Shown here: positions 44,000-55,000 of the stretch, in pieces
How positions within the stretch are numbered: position 1 is the first letter of the stretch
Layout: each line of letters starts with the position of its first letter
From: Trichodelitschia bisporula
Lineage: Eukaryota; Ascomycota; Dothideomycetes; Phaeotrichales; Phaeotrichaceae
Direction: 5' to 3'
NCBI GenBank assembly: GCA_010356995.1
Contig: ML996700.1
Coordinates: 372,001 to 436,000 of the forward strand
DNA: 64,000 nt
Notes under the pieces: model-generated
Database searches by the model: none
Seen by the model: the letters and a program-made list of their open reading frames with translations, nothing else
What the model was told of the DNA's origin: nothing
Translations under genes and position numbers: made by a program

Positions 44000-44834
44000 A
44001 TGGATTCTCCTCCTGGTTACTCTGTAGCCGAGGAAAGATATACCCAGCCCGACGAACCTCTCAAGAAACGTGCACTGAATGTTAGGATAACCTACGAGGG
44101 GAAGCAGGGGGCGATGCGGAGCAAGCAGATGCAGAAGAAGTTCAAGGAGCTACTGGATGACATGGAGCGCGACATGGGACGCAACCCCCCACCGCTAAGT
44201 GTCAAGGAACGCGACGCCGAATGGCGGGATGACATGTTTCGTGGCTCTGTTTTGCGCCGTCTCCATGATCTCAAGGTCCAGGTGCAGAAGCTGATGTGGG
44301 GGTGCATAATCCTCCACATCGGCTTCCTCATGCTTGGCTTCTGCTGGGGCGTAGCGGCCGTCAAGATGGGCTACTTCGACGTTCAGTCTTCTGGCGAACT
44401 GGCTGGGAGCGGCAATGTGCGTGAGGAACTCCAGCGTACTGCCTGGACCAAAGCTTGCATCAAGGTGAGAGACTCCGGACCCTAATGTAAACCCCACTGA
44501 TCATTACAGGATGAGGAACTGTTCTGCATCACCCACGCAGAGCGCGTCGTCGTGGTTTGTCAAGTCTGGGACTCCAAGATGCTGTGCCAGGACGCCACCG
44601 AGGAGGACGGAGTGCTTGAGAAGCGGCGCGCCATGAGCCGGGTAAGATGAGTTTAAGGGAGGGTATCTCGTTTATGTGGTCTGTCCTTCACGATGTCTGT
44701 CATCGATCACTTCAGCTTCACAGCAGGGCTCCCGCTCTGGAGTCGTCCAGTACCTACCAGTTGAGATTCGAGTGCTAACACCATCCCAGTTTGTCCAGTT
44801 CGACGATACCGAGACCGATGAACTGATTGTTTGA
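44000..44834 (+). CDS. Single-pass membrane protein, unknown function
   Basis: Exons 44000-44464, 44510-44641 and 44790-44834 give 213 aa (introns 45 and 148 nt). The N-terminal ~90 residues are charged and hydrophilic (KQMQKKFKELLDDMERDMGR suggests a helix). One membrane helix lies at about 98-125 (CIILHIGFLMLGFCWGVAAV). The C-terminal side continues with DEELFCITHAERVVVVCQVW, CQDATEEDG and an acidic end. Four Cys follow the helix, which could form disulfides if that side is luminal. No signal peptide is visible and I recognise no family. The last exon codes for only 14 residues, so the 3' end is less secure. Confidence 0.65.
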
Positions 44835-45609
44835 GGCCTTCCATTAGCACGATCTAGCTTGAGGTTCAGGGATATAGGGAACGTTTACAGCATCTACGTA
44901 GTGAATGTAGTTCGAGGGTCAGCCGTCTGATTGTGAGCCACCTTACTGGCTTGGCCAAGTTACAAGTCGTTCATGACGGACTAGTCAAACCTTGAACCTT
45001 TATGCCCTTATTACGCGCTCTATGAGTGACTTGCACTACCGGATGTTATCCGGCCTCCAAATGCATTGGAGATATTGACTTGCTTTGCCTTCCATCTCTT
45101 GATGTCACGACGCTGACACGAACCCACGTGCCCCGCTTCGTCCCGCTTCGCAAGGCTTAATGAAGCTCAAGGATCCCCTGCGGGGCAGAGCGGGGTTAAA
45201 CCCCGGACAGTCTAATTTATACTCACATAACATCACCAGAGCATCAAACATCAGCTAATGCTCGGAATCGGTTGATATCTCCTAGCACGGTCCTTAAAAC
45301 GTCAGCAAGTAAAGTTCCCTCCCGAGTCCAAGTACCGTCTTGTAAACACTTCTCCCCTCCAGCCACACCCAGCGGTACCAGCATCACAACCTCCAGTAAG
45401 ACGCACAGCAGCGAAACCGCCTAGCGCGATGCCCGCCCTAGAACCCCACGGCCGCTGCGGGGCCGACAACTGCGGGGAGCTTCGCCCCGGACATACAAGA
45501 GGGGCCCGCATCTACCCCTCACTGCCCCTCTCCAAAGTGTCTCCCTCATCCCACCTACCCCTCCCATCCACCCCCTCCCCTCTAGCAATCTTCCCCTCAG
45601 CTATCCACA
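44835..45609. other. Intergenic, amidase promoter
   Basis: About 775 bases. C/T-rich sequence at 45510-45600 immediately upstream of the amidase ATG is a typical fungal promoter tract. Nothing else is supported. Confidence 0.35.
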
Positions 45610-47334
45610 ATGTCCACCGAACCCCCAGACTGGCCGTCCCTCATCGCCGCCAAGCGCGCCGACCTCGCATCCAAAATCCCAGAAGCATGGTGCCTGTCCC
45701 CCGAGCTTTTGGCTAAACTCGAGACCGACTCCCGGTGCAGCGTGCTCGACATTCCCCGCACATGCGGCATTCTGTCTGAGAAGGAGGTGCGCATTACCGA
45801 GATTGAAGATGCGACGGCGTTGGTGGGCAAGATGGCGAGTGGGGCGTGGAGGTAAGTTTGAGGGGACGATATGGGCAAGGCTGACACTCGGACAGTGCGT
45901 ATGAAGTAACCCTCGCGTTCTGCAAGCGTGCCGCGATTGCGCACCAACTCGTAAGTCGTCTTCCTCTTCTTGAGGACGACACTGATCCCGCAGACAAACT
46001 GCCTAACCGAAATATTCTTCGAACACGCCCTCACCCGCGCCAAAGCACTAGACGCCTCCTTCGCCCTAACCCACACCCCAACCGGCCCCCTCCACGGCCT
46101 CCCCCTCAGTCTCAAAGACTCCTTCAACCTCCCCTCCATCCCATCCACCCTCGGCCTAGTCAGCTTCCTCACCCACGCCCCCCCAAAAACCCCATCCTCC
46201 CTGCTGCCAGTGCTCGAATCCGCCGGCGCCCTCTTCTACGTCAAAACCAACATCCCCCAAACCATGATGACCGCCGACAGCCACTCCACCGTCTTCGGCC
46301 GCACCGTTAACCCGCACAACCGCACGCTTACCGCCGGCGGGTCTACGGGGGGCGAAGCCGCCCTCCTCGCACTGCGCGGCAGTATCATGGGCGTGGGGAC
46401 GGATATAGCGGGTTCAGTGCGCATACCGGCGCACTGTTGTGGCTTGTTTGGGTTCAAGCCGACGGCCGCCCGTGTACCGTGGAAGGGGGGGACGCCGCCC
46501 GGGCGCCATGGGAGTCCGTCGCCGATTCTGCCGACGATAGGCCCGGAGACGCATTCCGTGCGGGACGCGGGGCTATTTCTGTCCGTTGCGTGTGCGGACC
46601 CGTGGGCGGCGGATGAGGGGGCGCTGAATGCGCCGTGGCGGCAGGTGGCGGATATCCAGCGTCCATTACGCTTGGGCGTGTTAACCGAAGACCCCAGGCG
46701 GCCACTGCATCCCTCCGTGTACCGCGCGATCAAGACTGCAGAACAGCGTCTGCAGAGTGCAGGGCACGTTCTCGTTCCGCTGGACGGCTTGGTGCCAGAT
46801 GTATACGACGCGGCGGTGCTAGCGTGGAAGTTTTTCCTGCTCGATCCGGCGAAGACGGCGGTGCGGTATGTGCGTGAGGGGGGCGAGGAGTGGGTGCCTA
46901 GTATTGCGACGGCGATGTTTCCCGAGTTGAAGGGGTGGGAGGCGAGTTTGGAGGAGCTATTCGAGATGGGTGTGCAGCGGAGGCAGGTGTTGGCGGCGTG
47001 GCATGATGTGGTCGTAAGTAAGGGGCTCGATGCGGTGATTATGCCCACCTACCAGGCTACCGCTGTGCCGCATGATACGTACGGCCTGCCGATATATACA
47101 GTCTTGGCGAACCTGCTCGATTACCCGGCGGCAGTGGTGCCGTTCCTGCGGGCGGACGGGGAGAAGGATGGCCCGTTTGTGCGGGATGTGAAGTATGAGC
47201 CTCCGTACAAGCCGGAGGCGGTAGACGGTGCGCCGTGTGGGATTCAGATCGTGGGCCGGCCGATGCGGGATGAGGAATTGCTTAAGGCTATGGGGGTTGT
47301 GAGCCAGGTGCTGGAGTGCAAGACTTTGGGGTAG
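45610..47334 (+). CDS. Amidase-signature family hydrolase
   Basis: Exons 45610-45851, 45896-45950 and 45994-47334 (introns 44 and 43 nt) give 545 aa. The family hydrolyses amide bonds with a Ser-cisSer-Lys triad. All three are present: K140 in LPLSLKDSFN, S216 in GGSTGGE and S240 in GTDIAGSVRIP. The S216-S240 spacing of 24 equals that of fatty-acid amide hydrolase. HGLPLSLKD and CGLFGFKPTAARVP are further family blocks, and GAPCGIQIVGRPMRDEELL marks the C-terminal end. The N-terminal ~90 residues (WPSLIAAKRADLASKIPEAW) are typical of fungal acetamidase-like enzymes. The natural amide is unknown. There is no signal peptide, so a cytosolic enzyme is expected. Confidence 0.92.
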
Positions 47335-47344
47335 GCGTGTGGGC

Positions 47345-47371
47345 GGGGGGGGGGGGGGGGGGGGGGGGGGG
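47345..47371 (+). repeat. Poly-G run, 27 bases
   Basis: An uninterrupted run of about 27 G lies just after the amidase stop. Homopolymers of this length are often miscounted, so its exact length should not be trusted. Confidence 0.8.
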
Positions 47372-47627
47372 TCACTGTGGTCACTGCATGTCACGTTTAG
47401 TTGGAAGCATATGTTAGCAAAAGTATGTTTTTGTATTTTTCTGTCTGTGAGCTAGTTCAATCCGTGAAGCGAGCAAAGGAAAGGCCAGGTAACTCAGTCA
47501 CCTACCTTGAGCGGACCGCTCATCGTCTGCCAGGCCCTTCTTGGGAAGGCGACTTACCTGCAAGAGGTGCTCAAGTACCTGGGTAAGTATTGTCGTTCGA
47601 ATTATCGTTCGATCCTGTCGGGAGAGC

Positions 47628-49031
47628 CTACGTCATGGAACCCATGTCCGCGCAGTCAGGCGGGCCCAGCGCCTCGTTGAATACCTGGAAATACTCCCAG
47701 AACTCGCTACGAGGACCTTCAGCCGGAGGCCCTAAGGAGTAGTCGATGATCACACACGGAGTTCCCGCCCGCCGCCGCGCAGCTGGAGTTCTCGTTGCAG
47801 TCGGCGTGTGCGTACGCGTATCTTCCGGCTCCAGCAGACACTCAGCGGGAGGCGGAGGGATCGGCCCGTCCTCAAATGCGGCGTAATGCTCATTCTCGGT
47901 TAAGGCGAGAGGTGGAGGGATCGCCCAAGGGGGCGGCCCGTCCCCAACTGCGTCGTTGTGATCATTCTCGGTTAAGGGACCGGGTTGCCTGTAGTTGCCA
48001 GGGGGCCGGACAGGGCCGAAACCATTGGCTAGAATCGGCTGGGGCATGTTATCGAGTTGTACCCCCTTCATTGGCGGATAGGAGTTGATTTTCGGTTCCC
48101 AAGGGCCGAGAGTTGCGTGAGGGAATCTGCGAATGTCCTCCTGCACCACGTCACTGACTTGCGGTATCTCGTGTCCACCGCTCGTCAAAAACCGAAAGTT
48201 GTCGCAGTGTGAAACCCGCCAATCATTGGTGCCGATTACAGTGTTTTCCAATGTGTATCGGTAAGCTAGGTCAAGGCGGCACCCCAACAGCGCGTGGAAC
48301 GCAGGCGCAATGCCGTCCAAGATAATCCCGAACGCCCGGCCGTGACCCTGGCCGACATTGTCCAATCCGATCTCATAGCATTTCTCATTCATGCAGCGGG
48401 GTGGATGAAATACCCCAGTCCAGCAGGACCAAATCTTGAGATATGCGTGGGTCATCTCATGGATTAAGACGGCCATCTGACTAAAGCAGTTCAGCGGGTT
48501 ACTATCATCGTCAACTGGATTCTTGACGTAGATCACAGGATGCTTCCCGCACACCATACTCAGCGTCCAGGTCCGGGGGTATACAGTCAACCCAATCCAA
48601 GTGTCGTTCGGATCGGCGGGAGCGATCTCTATTCTGGTCGTCTTTATAGCGCCGAAGAAGAACAGGCGGTTGAAAATGTCGAACAGTTCATAGAGATCTT
48701 GAACGCTGAGGCTCTCTGGCCAGCCGCCCATAAACCTTTGTTCCGAGATCCAGACACCCCAATCATGGCATGCGGTTTGCTGCTTAAATGTCAGCGTGCT
48801 GACATTCGTAAAGGAGGCCACCGTCGCATCAGCAAGCGTGTGGCTTTCGTACCGGTGGTATGCCGGAAACTGGTTTCCTGAGCTTTGAAGCGGCCCAGCC
48901 TTGTCGAAAGGATTCTCATGGCGCCCATCCCTCCAAATGTGATCGTAGAGAGTTGGCGAGCAAGTCTTACAGCTGCAATCGTGACCGTATTGACAGGTAA
49001 ATCGGCTTGGGCTCGGATTGAATTCGGTCAT
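47628..49031 (-). CDS. SprT/SPRTN-like zinc metalloprotease, long paralogue
   Basis: This single exon encodes 467 aa from the ATG at 49031; the open frame extends upstream only to a GTG. The SprT-like domain holds HEMTH (H191, E192, H195) and a third His in GQGHGRAF (H230), the same layout as the HEMIH and GHGPEF of SPRTN DNA-protein crosslink proteases. An N-terminal cysteine cluster (DCSCKTCSP; C19, C21, C24) precedes it. The stretch between HExxH and GHG has three Cys (203, 213, 218). The C-terminal ~130 residues are Pro-rich with a repeated LTENDHNDA / LTENEHYAA motif. No signal peptide is seen. It lies head-to-tail with the related gene at 49386-50360. Substrate and location are unknown. 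Confidence 0.75.
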   Translation of the reverse strand: MTEFNPSPSRFTCQYGHDCSCKTCSPTLYDHIWRDGRHENPFDKAGPLQSSGNQFPAYHRYESHTLADATVASFTNVSTLTFKQQTACHDWGVWISEQRFMGGWPESLSVQDLYELFDIFNRLFFFGAIKTTRIEIAPADPNDTWIGLTVYPRTWTLSMVCGKHPVIYVKNPVDDDSNPLNCFSQMAVLIHEMTHAYLKIWSCWTGVFHPPRCMNEKCYEIGLDNVGQGHGRAFGIILDGIAPAFHALLGCRLDLAYRYTLENTVIGTNDWRVSHCDNFRFLTSGGHEIPQVSDVVQEDIRRFPHATLGPWEPKINSYPPMKGVQLDNMPQPILANGFGPVRPPGNYRQPGPLTENDHNDAVGDGPPPWAIPPPLALTENEHYAAFEDGPIPPPPAECLLEPEDTRTHTPTATRTPAARRRAGTPCVIIDYSLGPPAEGPRSEFWEYFQVFNEALGPPDCADMGSMT

Positions 49032-49385
49032 CTTGATCTGTTCGTTAGGTACTCGCCAGGAGTACTTTTTGACAGTCGAGTTGGGCACGGATTTGAAATG
49101 ACTACTGGGGGCCCGCTACTTAAAAATTCATGGCCAGTGAGGTTAGTGACAATCTAACAATTCCATCGTGAGTACCAGAAGGTAGCTGTGATGGAATACC
49201 GATCATTGTGAGGACATGAGAAAGTAGTTGTGATAGAAGCCGACCTACTAAGACTTCCCCGATAGGCTTTTGTGAGAGCCCAGATGGAATTGTGAAAGAG
49301 GGCCGACGTTGGCTCACTAGTTACTTTACATGCCCAGGGACCGCCCAATGGCCCTACCGCTAGGATCTGTGGATGTTGGACTGGC
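49032..49385. other. Spacer between SprT-like paralogues
   Basis: About 350 bases containing the promoter of the long paralogue. I see no third gene copy and no repeat. Confidence 0.4.
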
Positions 49386-50360
49386 CTAGGGCGCCATGAC
49401 TGTCGTGAGCGCTGGAATCGGTTCAGACTCCGATGTTGCTGGTGGCGCTAAGAGATCCGCAAAGGCGGAGACAATGGCGCGAGCTGAGAGAGTTGAGGTC
49501 ATTAGATCGTTCAAAAGCTCAGCCCGGCTCGGAAAGAAATTGTTCAAGTCGCAGGGCGAGGGTCTCCACGCATCCATCAAAATTTCATCCTCGGCCCCCA
49601 TCCATGCGCAGAGATCTATGGGTCTTCCAAGAACCCGCCTAGCGCTTCTCTCAATGGCTGTTGCCAGAGAAGCAAAGGCGCGGCCGTGTCCGGTGAGTCC
49701 AGAGTTGTCCGCAACAAGGATCGGGCACTCAGAACTGCCGCAATTTGGGAGCTGGAAGTCTTGAGGAGCCTTGTACCAGATATAGAAGCCGTCAGAAGTG
49801 TCGCAGGAAAACTGGCTAAGGAAGACGTGGACACATTCGTGGAGAATGGTGGCCGTTATATCATTGTCAGGAGAGGCTCTGGTATCCGGGTCGAACACAA
49901 GTTCTGGGTACATTATGCGGGAAGCATCTCTCCTAGGGAAGTGAGCGTAACCAACAGCAGAGGACTTTCTCGCCAGGTCCGGTTGAAGCTTGAATTTGAG
50001 ATTTCGAATAGCACCCAGAAAGAAAATCTCGTTGAAATGTTTGATAATCTCAGCCGCCACCGGACGGGTGATTGGGTTGAGAAGAGGAGGCATGTTATTC
50101 AACTTCTCCAGAGCCGCCTTTTGCCTGGCACTGAAGTTTGATACATCGCGCTCGAAAGACGCTGAGGCAGCATGGGCGAGGGCCAGCGGCTCGCATCTTT
50201 GGAACTGACTTCGCTCAAGTTTGCGCCGGGTCCTGAAATGCGTTCGGGGGTTATTGGGGTTGACATGGTGAGGGTCGATTGCAGGGTCGCCGTACATATG
50301 CGGAGAGCAAGCGCGACATGTGCAGGTGAGGGCACGAAAAGAATCTGGTGTACAAGCCAT
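49386..50360 (-). CDS. SprT/SPRTN-like zinc metalloprotease, short paralogue
   Basis: This single exon encodes 324 aa from the ATG at 50360. It shares the plan of the adjacent longer protein: a cysteine cluster TCTCRACSP (C13, C15, C18), a helix FNEIFFLGAIRN matching FNRLFFFGAIKT, HECVH (H174, E175, H178), three cysteines in the insert, and GLTGHGRAF (H225). Identity between the two seems low outside these blocks, so the duplication is old or fast-evolving. The C-terminus lacks the Pro-rich extension of the neighbour. Catalytic residues look complete. No signal peptide or membrane segment is seen; function beyond a likely zinc protease is not known. Confidence 0.75.
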   Translation of the reverse strand: MACTPDSFRALTCTCRACSPHMYGDPAIDPHHVNPNNPRTHFRTRRKLERSQFQRCEPLALAHAASASFERDVSNFSARQKAALEKLNNMPPLLNPITRPVAAEIIKHFNEIFFLGAIRNLKFKLQPDLARKSSAVGYAHFPRRDASRIMYPELVFDPDTRASPDNDITATILHECVHVFLSQFSCDTSDGFYIWYKAPQDFQLPNCGSSECPILVADNSGLTGHGRAFASLATAIERSARRVLGRPIDLCAWMGAEDEILMDAWRPSPCDLNNFFPSRAELLNDLMTSTLSARAIVSAFADLLAPPATSESEPIPALTTVMAP

Positions 50361-52016
50361 GGCAGGCTAGTAGAGATAGCGGATCCTCGGAATATGACGG
50401 CTATGTAACCTGCTCATGTGCTATAAATGGTCATAGAGCGGATCTCCGTGGACAGCTGTGACGCAAGGAACAAAAGGTTCCAGAAAGAGAGATTCGATTG
50501 ACAAGGAGTTTGCCAGCTTGAAGGATATGTACGGCTAAATTGGGCAATCAAATGGTGGCACAAGGCATTTGAGGATGCTTACCAGCAAGAGTGGTGCAAA
50601 AGGACGTGAAAGGAGAACAATAGGCACAAGGAAAGCAGGGATTCAAGGGAACCGGACGAAGGAAGTGGACACACATGGTGCCAGTGGGTCTGTAGTCACC
50701 GTTAGCGTGCGCAGTAACGGCAGTAAGTGAGTCGTTAAGGCGACGATCAATGTGTGGATTAGGTTCCGCAACGGCTTGAACGTGTACACAAGTCCGAGGA
50801 TAGCGTAGGGAGATTGATATTAGCCACTGAAATGTGAGCATGTGAGCATAGAATGGCTGCTAAGGGACGCGAATACAGCGAGGATCACCATTATCACGGT
50901 TCGTAAGTCTGTAGATGAGAGAAAAGCAGGGTGTGAAGTCAAGAATGAAAGATGAGGTGTGAGGAGAGGGAATGAGGTCGAGGTTCGCGCAAGGACAACC
51001 CGTATCACATGATTTCGACACGGGTAGGGTACTCGTACCCTTGCTGATCCGAGAGACCCCTTGGACTTTTATGGTCAAGCTCTGTTCACATGGCGGCGCT
51101 GCGATGCTTACAAAGAACTATCTTTCTGACCATCAACGGGCCTTTCGAACCAATGTATTCAGAGATATATGCTAGCCGACAGAGCTGTATTCCGTACTGT
51201 CTGTTGCTAAAATTCTGTCGAGCTGCAGTGCTACCCATTTCTGGCCGATATCGGGTTCATATTGTGAGGATCTCTGGGACATCTTGATTGGAATGAGTAC
51301 TACAACGTCCAGACCAGATCAGACCAGATCAGGGCATTGAAGTCACTTTCTTTTGTGTGTGAAATGCTTTGTGCGATGTCCATTGCGCTTTGTGCTTTGT
51401 GCATTGTACTTTGAGTACGACTTGGGCACGCTGAAATTGCACCTCCCATGCGAAAGGCAGCAAGGCTGAAGCCATCTTTATCTCATCACTAGCCCAATTG
51501 AGCTAGCGCACATCTCTCAACTCTGATTGGATCCCAGGATGAGCGGGCCGAGAGACTTTCGGGTTATCGGACAGATCGGAGGCGACAGGTTCCGATTATA
51601 GCCGAAGCCGGAGAGACCAACAGAAATGGCGGCGAGAAACTTATCTCCAAAATCTTTTGCCAACAAATTCCCCACCTGATTCCTCACCAACTCACCACGA
51701 AACATCGTGGTGCTCCTCTCTTTACCCGTCCCTGGGCACCAAGACCCCATCAATTGCTCGTACAACACCCCGCTTTCTCGTCATTCCGGCTCTGATCGGC
51801 TCTATTGCATCATCAGGCTCAAAGCATCGCCACCAGCCAGTCAAGTGCCCCTTCGGGCGAGTGGGCCAGGTCGCAACGCTTTTTGTGCGCGAGGAAAGCT
51901 GTCCCTAGACTTGCCTACAGCTTCCAGTGTCCTCAATTTCGTACGCTCTTCCCTCTCACGGCCTGCCAGTGTGCTCCGGCTGCTTTCCCGTCACTGACTC
52001 TTCGCCCAGAGCAGCC
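50361..52016. other. Gene-free spacer with short direct repeats
   Basis: About 1.65 kb between the SprT-like pair and GCV2. AGACCAGATC-type direct repeats occur near 51308-51332, and degenerate CTTTGTGC units at about 51365-51415. Frames before 52016 over the GCV2 leader lack an ATG. No gene is supported. Confidence 0.4.
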
Positions 52017-55000
52017 ATGCGCTACCTCCGCCTTGCCTCCCGCGCCGCACCGCGCTGTCGTACACCCCTCCTCCGCAGCCCAGCGCTTGCACACTTTGTC
52101 CGCCGTCCCTTCTACTCGAGCAGCACGACAGACACCAAGACCGGTGCACCCAAACCCGGCGATGGCGCGCCCAAACGCTCGGCCTTTGCGCCGCTCGACA
52201 CCTTCCCCCACCGCCATATCGGGCCCTCGGTGTCAGACACTGACGCCATGCTGCAAAAGCTCGATCCACCAGTTGCCTCGCTCGACGAGTTTGTCAAGCA
52301 GGTGCTCCCGCCCGACGTCCTCTCCTCGCGCAATCTGCATATTGCCGGGCCGCGCGCCGATGAGGAGGGCTACTCTGAGAGCCAGCTGGTTGCCCGGCTG
52401 CGCACTATCGCTGGCCAGAATAAGGTGCTGCGCAGCTACATTGGGTGCGGATACGCGGGCACGCGCGTGCCGGAGGTTATTAAGCGCAATGTGCTCGAGG
52501 GCCCTGGGTGGTATACCAGCTACACGCCCTACCAGCCGGAGATCAGCCAGGGCCGGCTGGAGTCGCTGCTCAATTTCCAGACCATGGTGACGGATCTTAC
52601 CGGTCTGGAGATGGCGAACGCGTCGTTGCTGGACGAACCCACCGCCGCCGCGGAGGCCATGACTCTTTCTATCAACGCTCTGCCCATGTCCCGCCAGCGC
52701 CGCAAGAACAAGGTCTACTTCGTCTCGCACCTGCTCCACCCGCAGACCATCGCCGTGCTCGCCGCCCGCGCCGACGGCTTCGGCGTCGAGATCCGCGTCG
52801 GCGACGTGCTCGCCAACAACAGCCAGGCGGTCAAGGACGTGGGCGACGACCTCGTCGGCGTGCTCGTGCAGTACCCGGACACAGAGGGCGGAGTCGACGA
52901 CTTCCGCGCCCTCGCCGACACCACGCACAAGCTGGGCGGCACACTGAGCGTTGCGACCGATCTCCTCGCGCTGACGCTGCTCACGCCGCCGGGCGAGTTC
53001 GGCGCCGACGTGGCGTTCGGCAATGCGCAGCGCTTCGGCGTGCCGTTTGGCTTTGGCGGGCCGCACGCCGCGTTCTTCGCTACGAGCGAGAAGCACAAGC
53101 GCAAGATTCCGGGTCGCGTGATTGGGCTGTCTAAGGATAGGCTTGGGAATCCGGCGGCGAGGCTGGCGCTGCAGACGCGGGAGCAGCATATTCGTCGGGA
53201 GAAGGCGACGAGCAATATTTGCACTGCGCAGGCGCTGTTGGCGAATATGAGTGCCTTTTATGCTGTCTATCACGGACCTGAGGGCCTGCGCCGGATTGCG
53301 GAGCGGACTGTTACGATTGCGCGCACGCTGCAGAAGGGCCTTCAGGATATGGGCTTCCAGACGGGACGGCGGGGCACGCCTGAGGGCACCTTCGAGCCGG
53401 TGCAGTTTGACACGGTTATTGTGAAGGTTGCGAGTGCGCAGGAGACGCTTGCGGTGGCCGTGGAGCAGAAGGGGATCAACCTGCGGCTGCTGGACGACAC
53501 GCATGTCGGCATTACGGTCGACGAGACGGTTGAGCAGCAGGATCTCGAGGATATTCTCTCTGTTTTCCAGTCTTTCTCGGACAACAAGGCACCGCTCGAT
53601 CTCGAGGCGATTGCTTCTTCGGTCGGATACGCGGCACAACCTACACCCGCCCCCTTCGCGCGCTCTACACCCTACCTCACGCATCCCGTCTTCAACAAGT
53701 ACCACTCAGAGACAGAACTGCTGCGCTACATCCACCACCTCCAAAGCAAAGACCTCTCCCTAACCCACTCCATGATCCCCCTCGGCTCCTGCACCATGAA
53801 ACTCAACGCCACCACCGAAATGCTCCCCATAACCTGGCCGGAGTTCGCCAACATCCACCCCTTCGTCCCTCCCTCGCAAGCCGCCGGGTACGCCACCATG
53901 ATCGCCGAGCTCGAAACCGATCTCGCGGAGGTAACCGGCTTCGCCGCCGTCTCCCTGCAGCCCAACTCCGGCGCACAAGGCGAGTTCACGGGCCTGCGCG
54001 TCATCCGCGCTTTCCTGTCCCAGCAACCCGACGGCGCGAAGCGGGATATCTGCCTGATTCCCGTGTCTGCGCACGGCACGAACCCTGCCTCTGCTGCTAT
54101 GGCGGGCATGCGCGTCGTCCCCGTCAAATGCGACCCCGGGACCGGCAACCTCGACGTCAGCGACCTGGAAGCCAAGTGCGCGAAGCACGCCTCCGAACTC
54201 GGCGCCATTATGATAACCTACCCGAGCACATTCGGCGTGTTCGAGCCTGCGATCCGGCGCGCGTGCGAGCTCGTCCACGCGGCGGGCGGGCAGGTGTACA
54301 TGGATGGCGCGAACATGAATGCGCAGATCGGGCTCTGCTCACCTGGTGAAATCGGCGCGGATGTATGCCATCTCAATTTGCATAAGACGTTTTGCATTCC
54401 GCATGGAGGGGGTGGGCCGGGCGTCGGGCCGATCGGTGTCAAGGCGCATCTTGCGCCTTTCTTGCCGGGCCATCCGCTCGTGGCGACGGGGGGGGAGAAG
54501 GCGATTGGGCCGGTGAGCGGGGCGCCGTGGGGGAGTGCGGGGATTTTGCCGATTTCGTGGGCGTATGTTAAGATGATGGGGGCGCGGGGTCTGACGGAGG
54601 CGACGAAGGTGACGCTGCTGAATGCGAACTACCTGCTCAGCCGGCTGCGGCCGCACTACCCCATCATGTACACCAACTCCAAGGGGCGGTGCGCACACGA
54701 ATTCATCCTCGACACGCGCCACTTCAAAGACAGCGCCGGGATCGAGGCGATCGACATCGCGAAGCGGCTCCAAGACTACGGGTTCCACGCGCCGACGATG
54801 AGCTGGCCCGTTGCTGGGACGCTGATGATCGAGCCAACGGAGAGCGAGGGCCGGGAGGAGTTGGATCGTTTCGTGGATGCCCTTATTAGCATCCGGAAGG
54901 AGATTGAGGCGGTGGAGAAGGGCGATATGCCCCGCGAGGGGAATGTGCTTAAGATGGCGCCGCATAGTTTGAGGGATTTGTTGCAGAAGGGGGAGTGGAG

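Noticed and set aside
52233-53705. Minus-strand open frame of 490 codons
   Set aside because: It lies wholly inside GCV2 in antisense and is Arg/His-rich, a usual shadow of GC-rich codon use.
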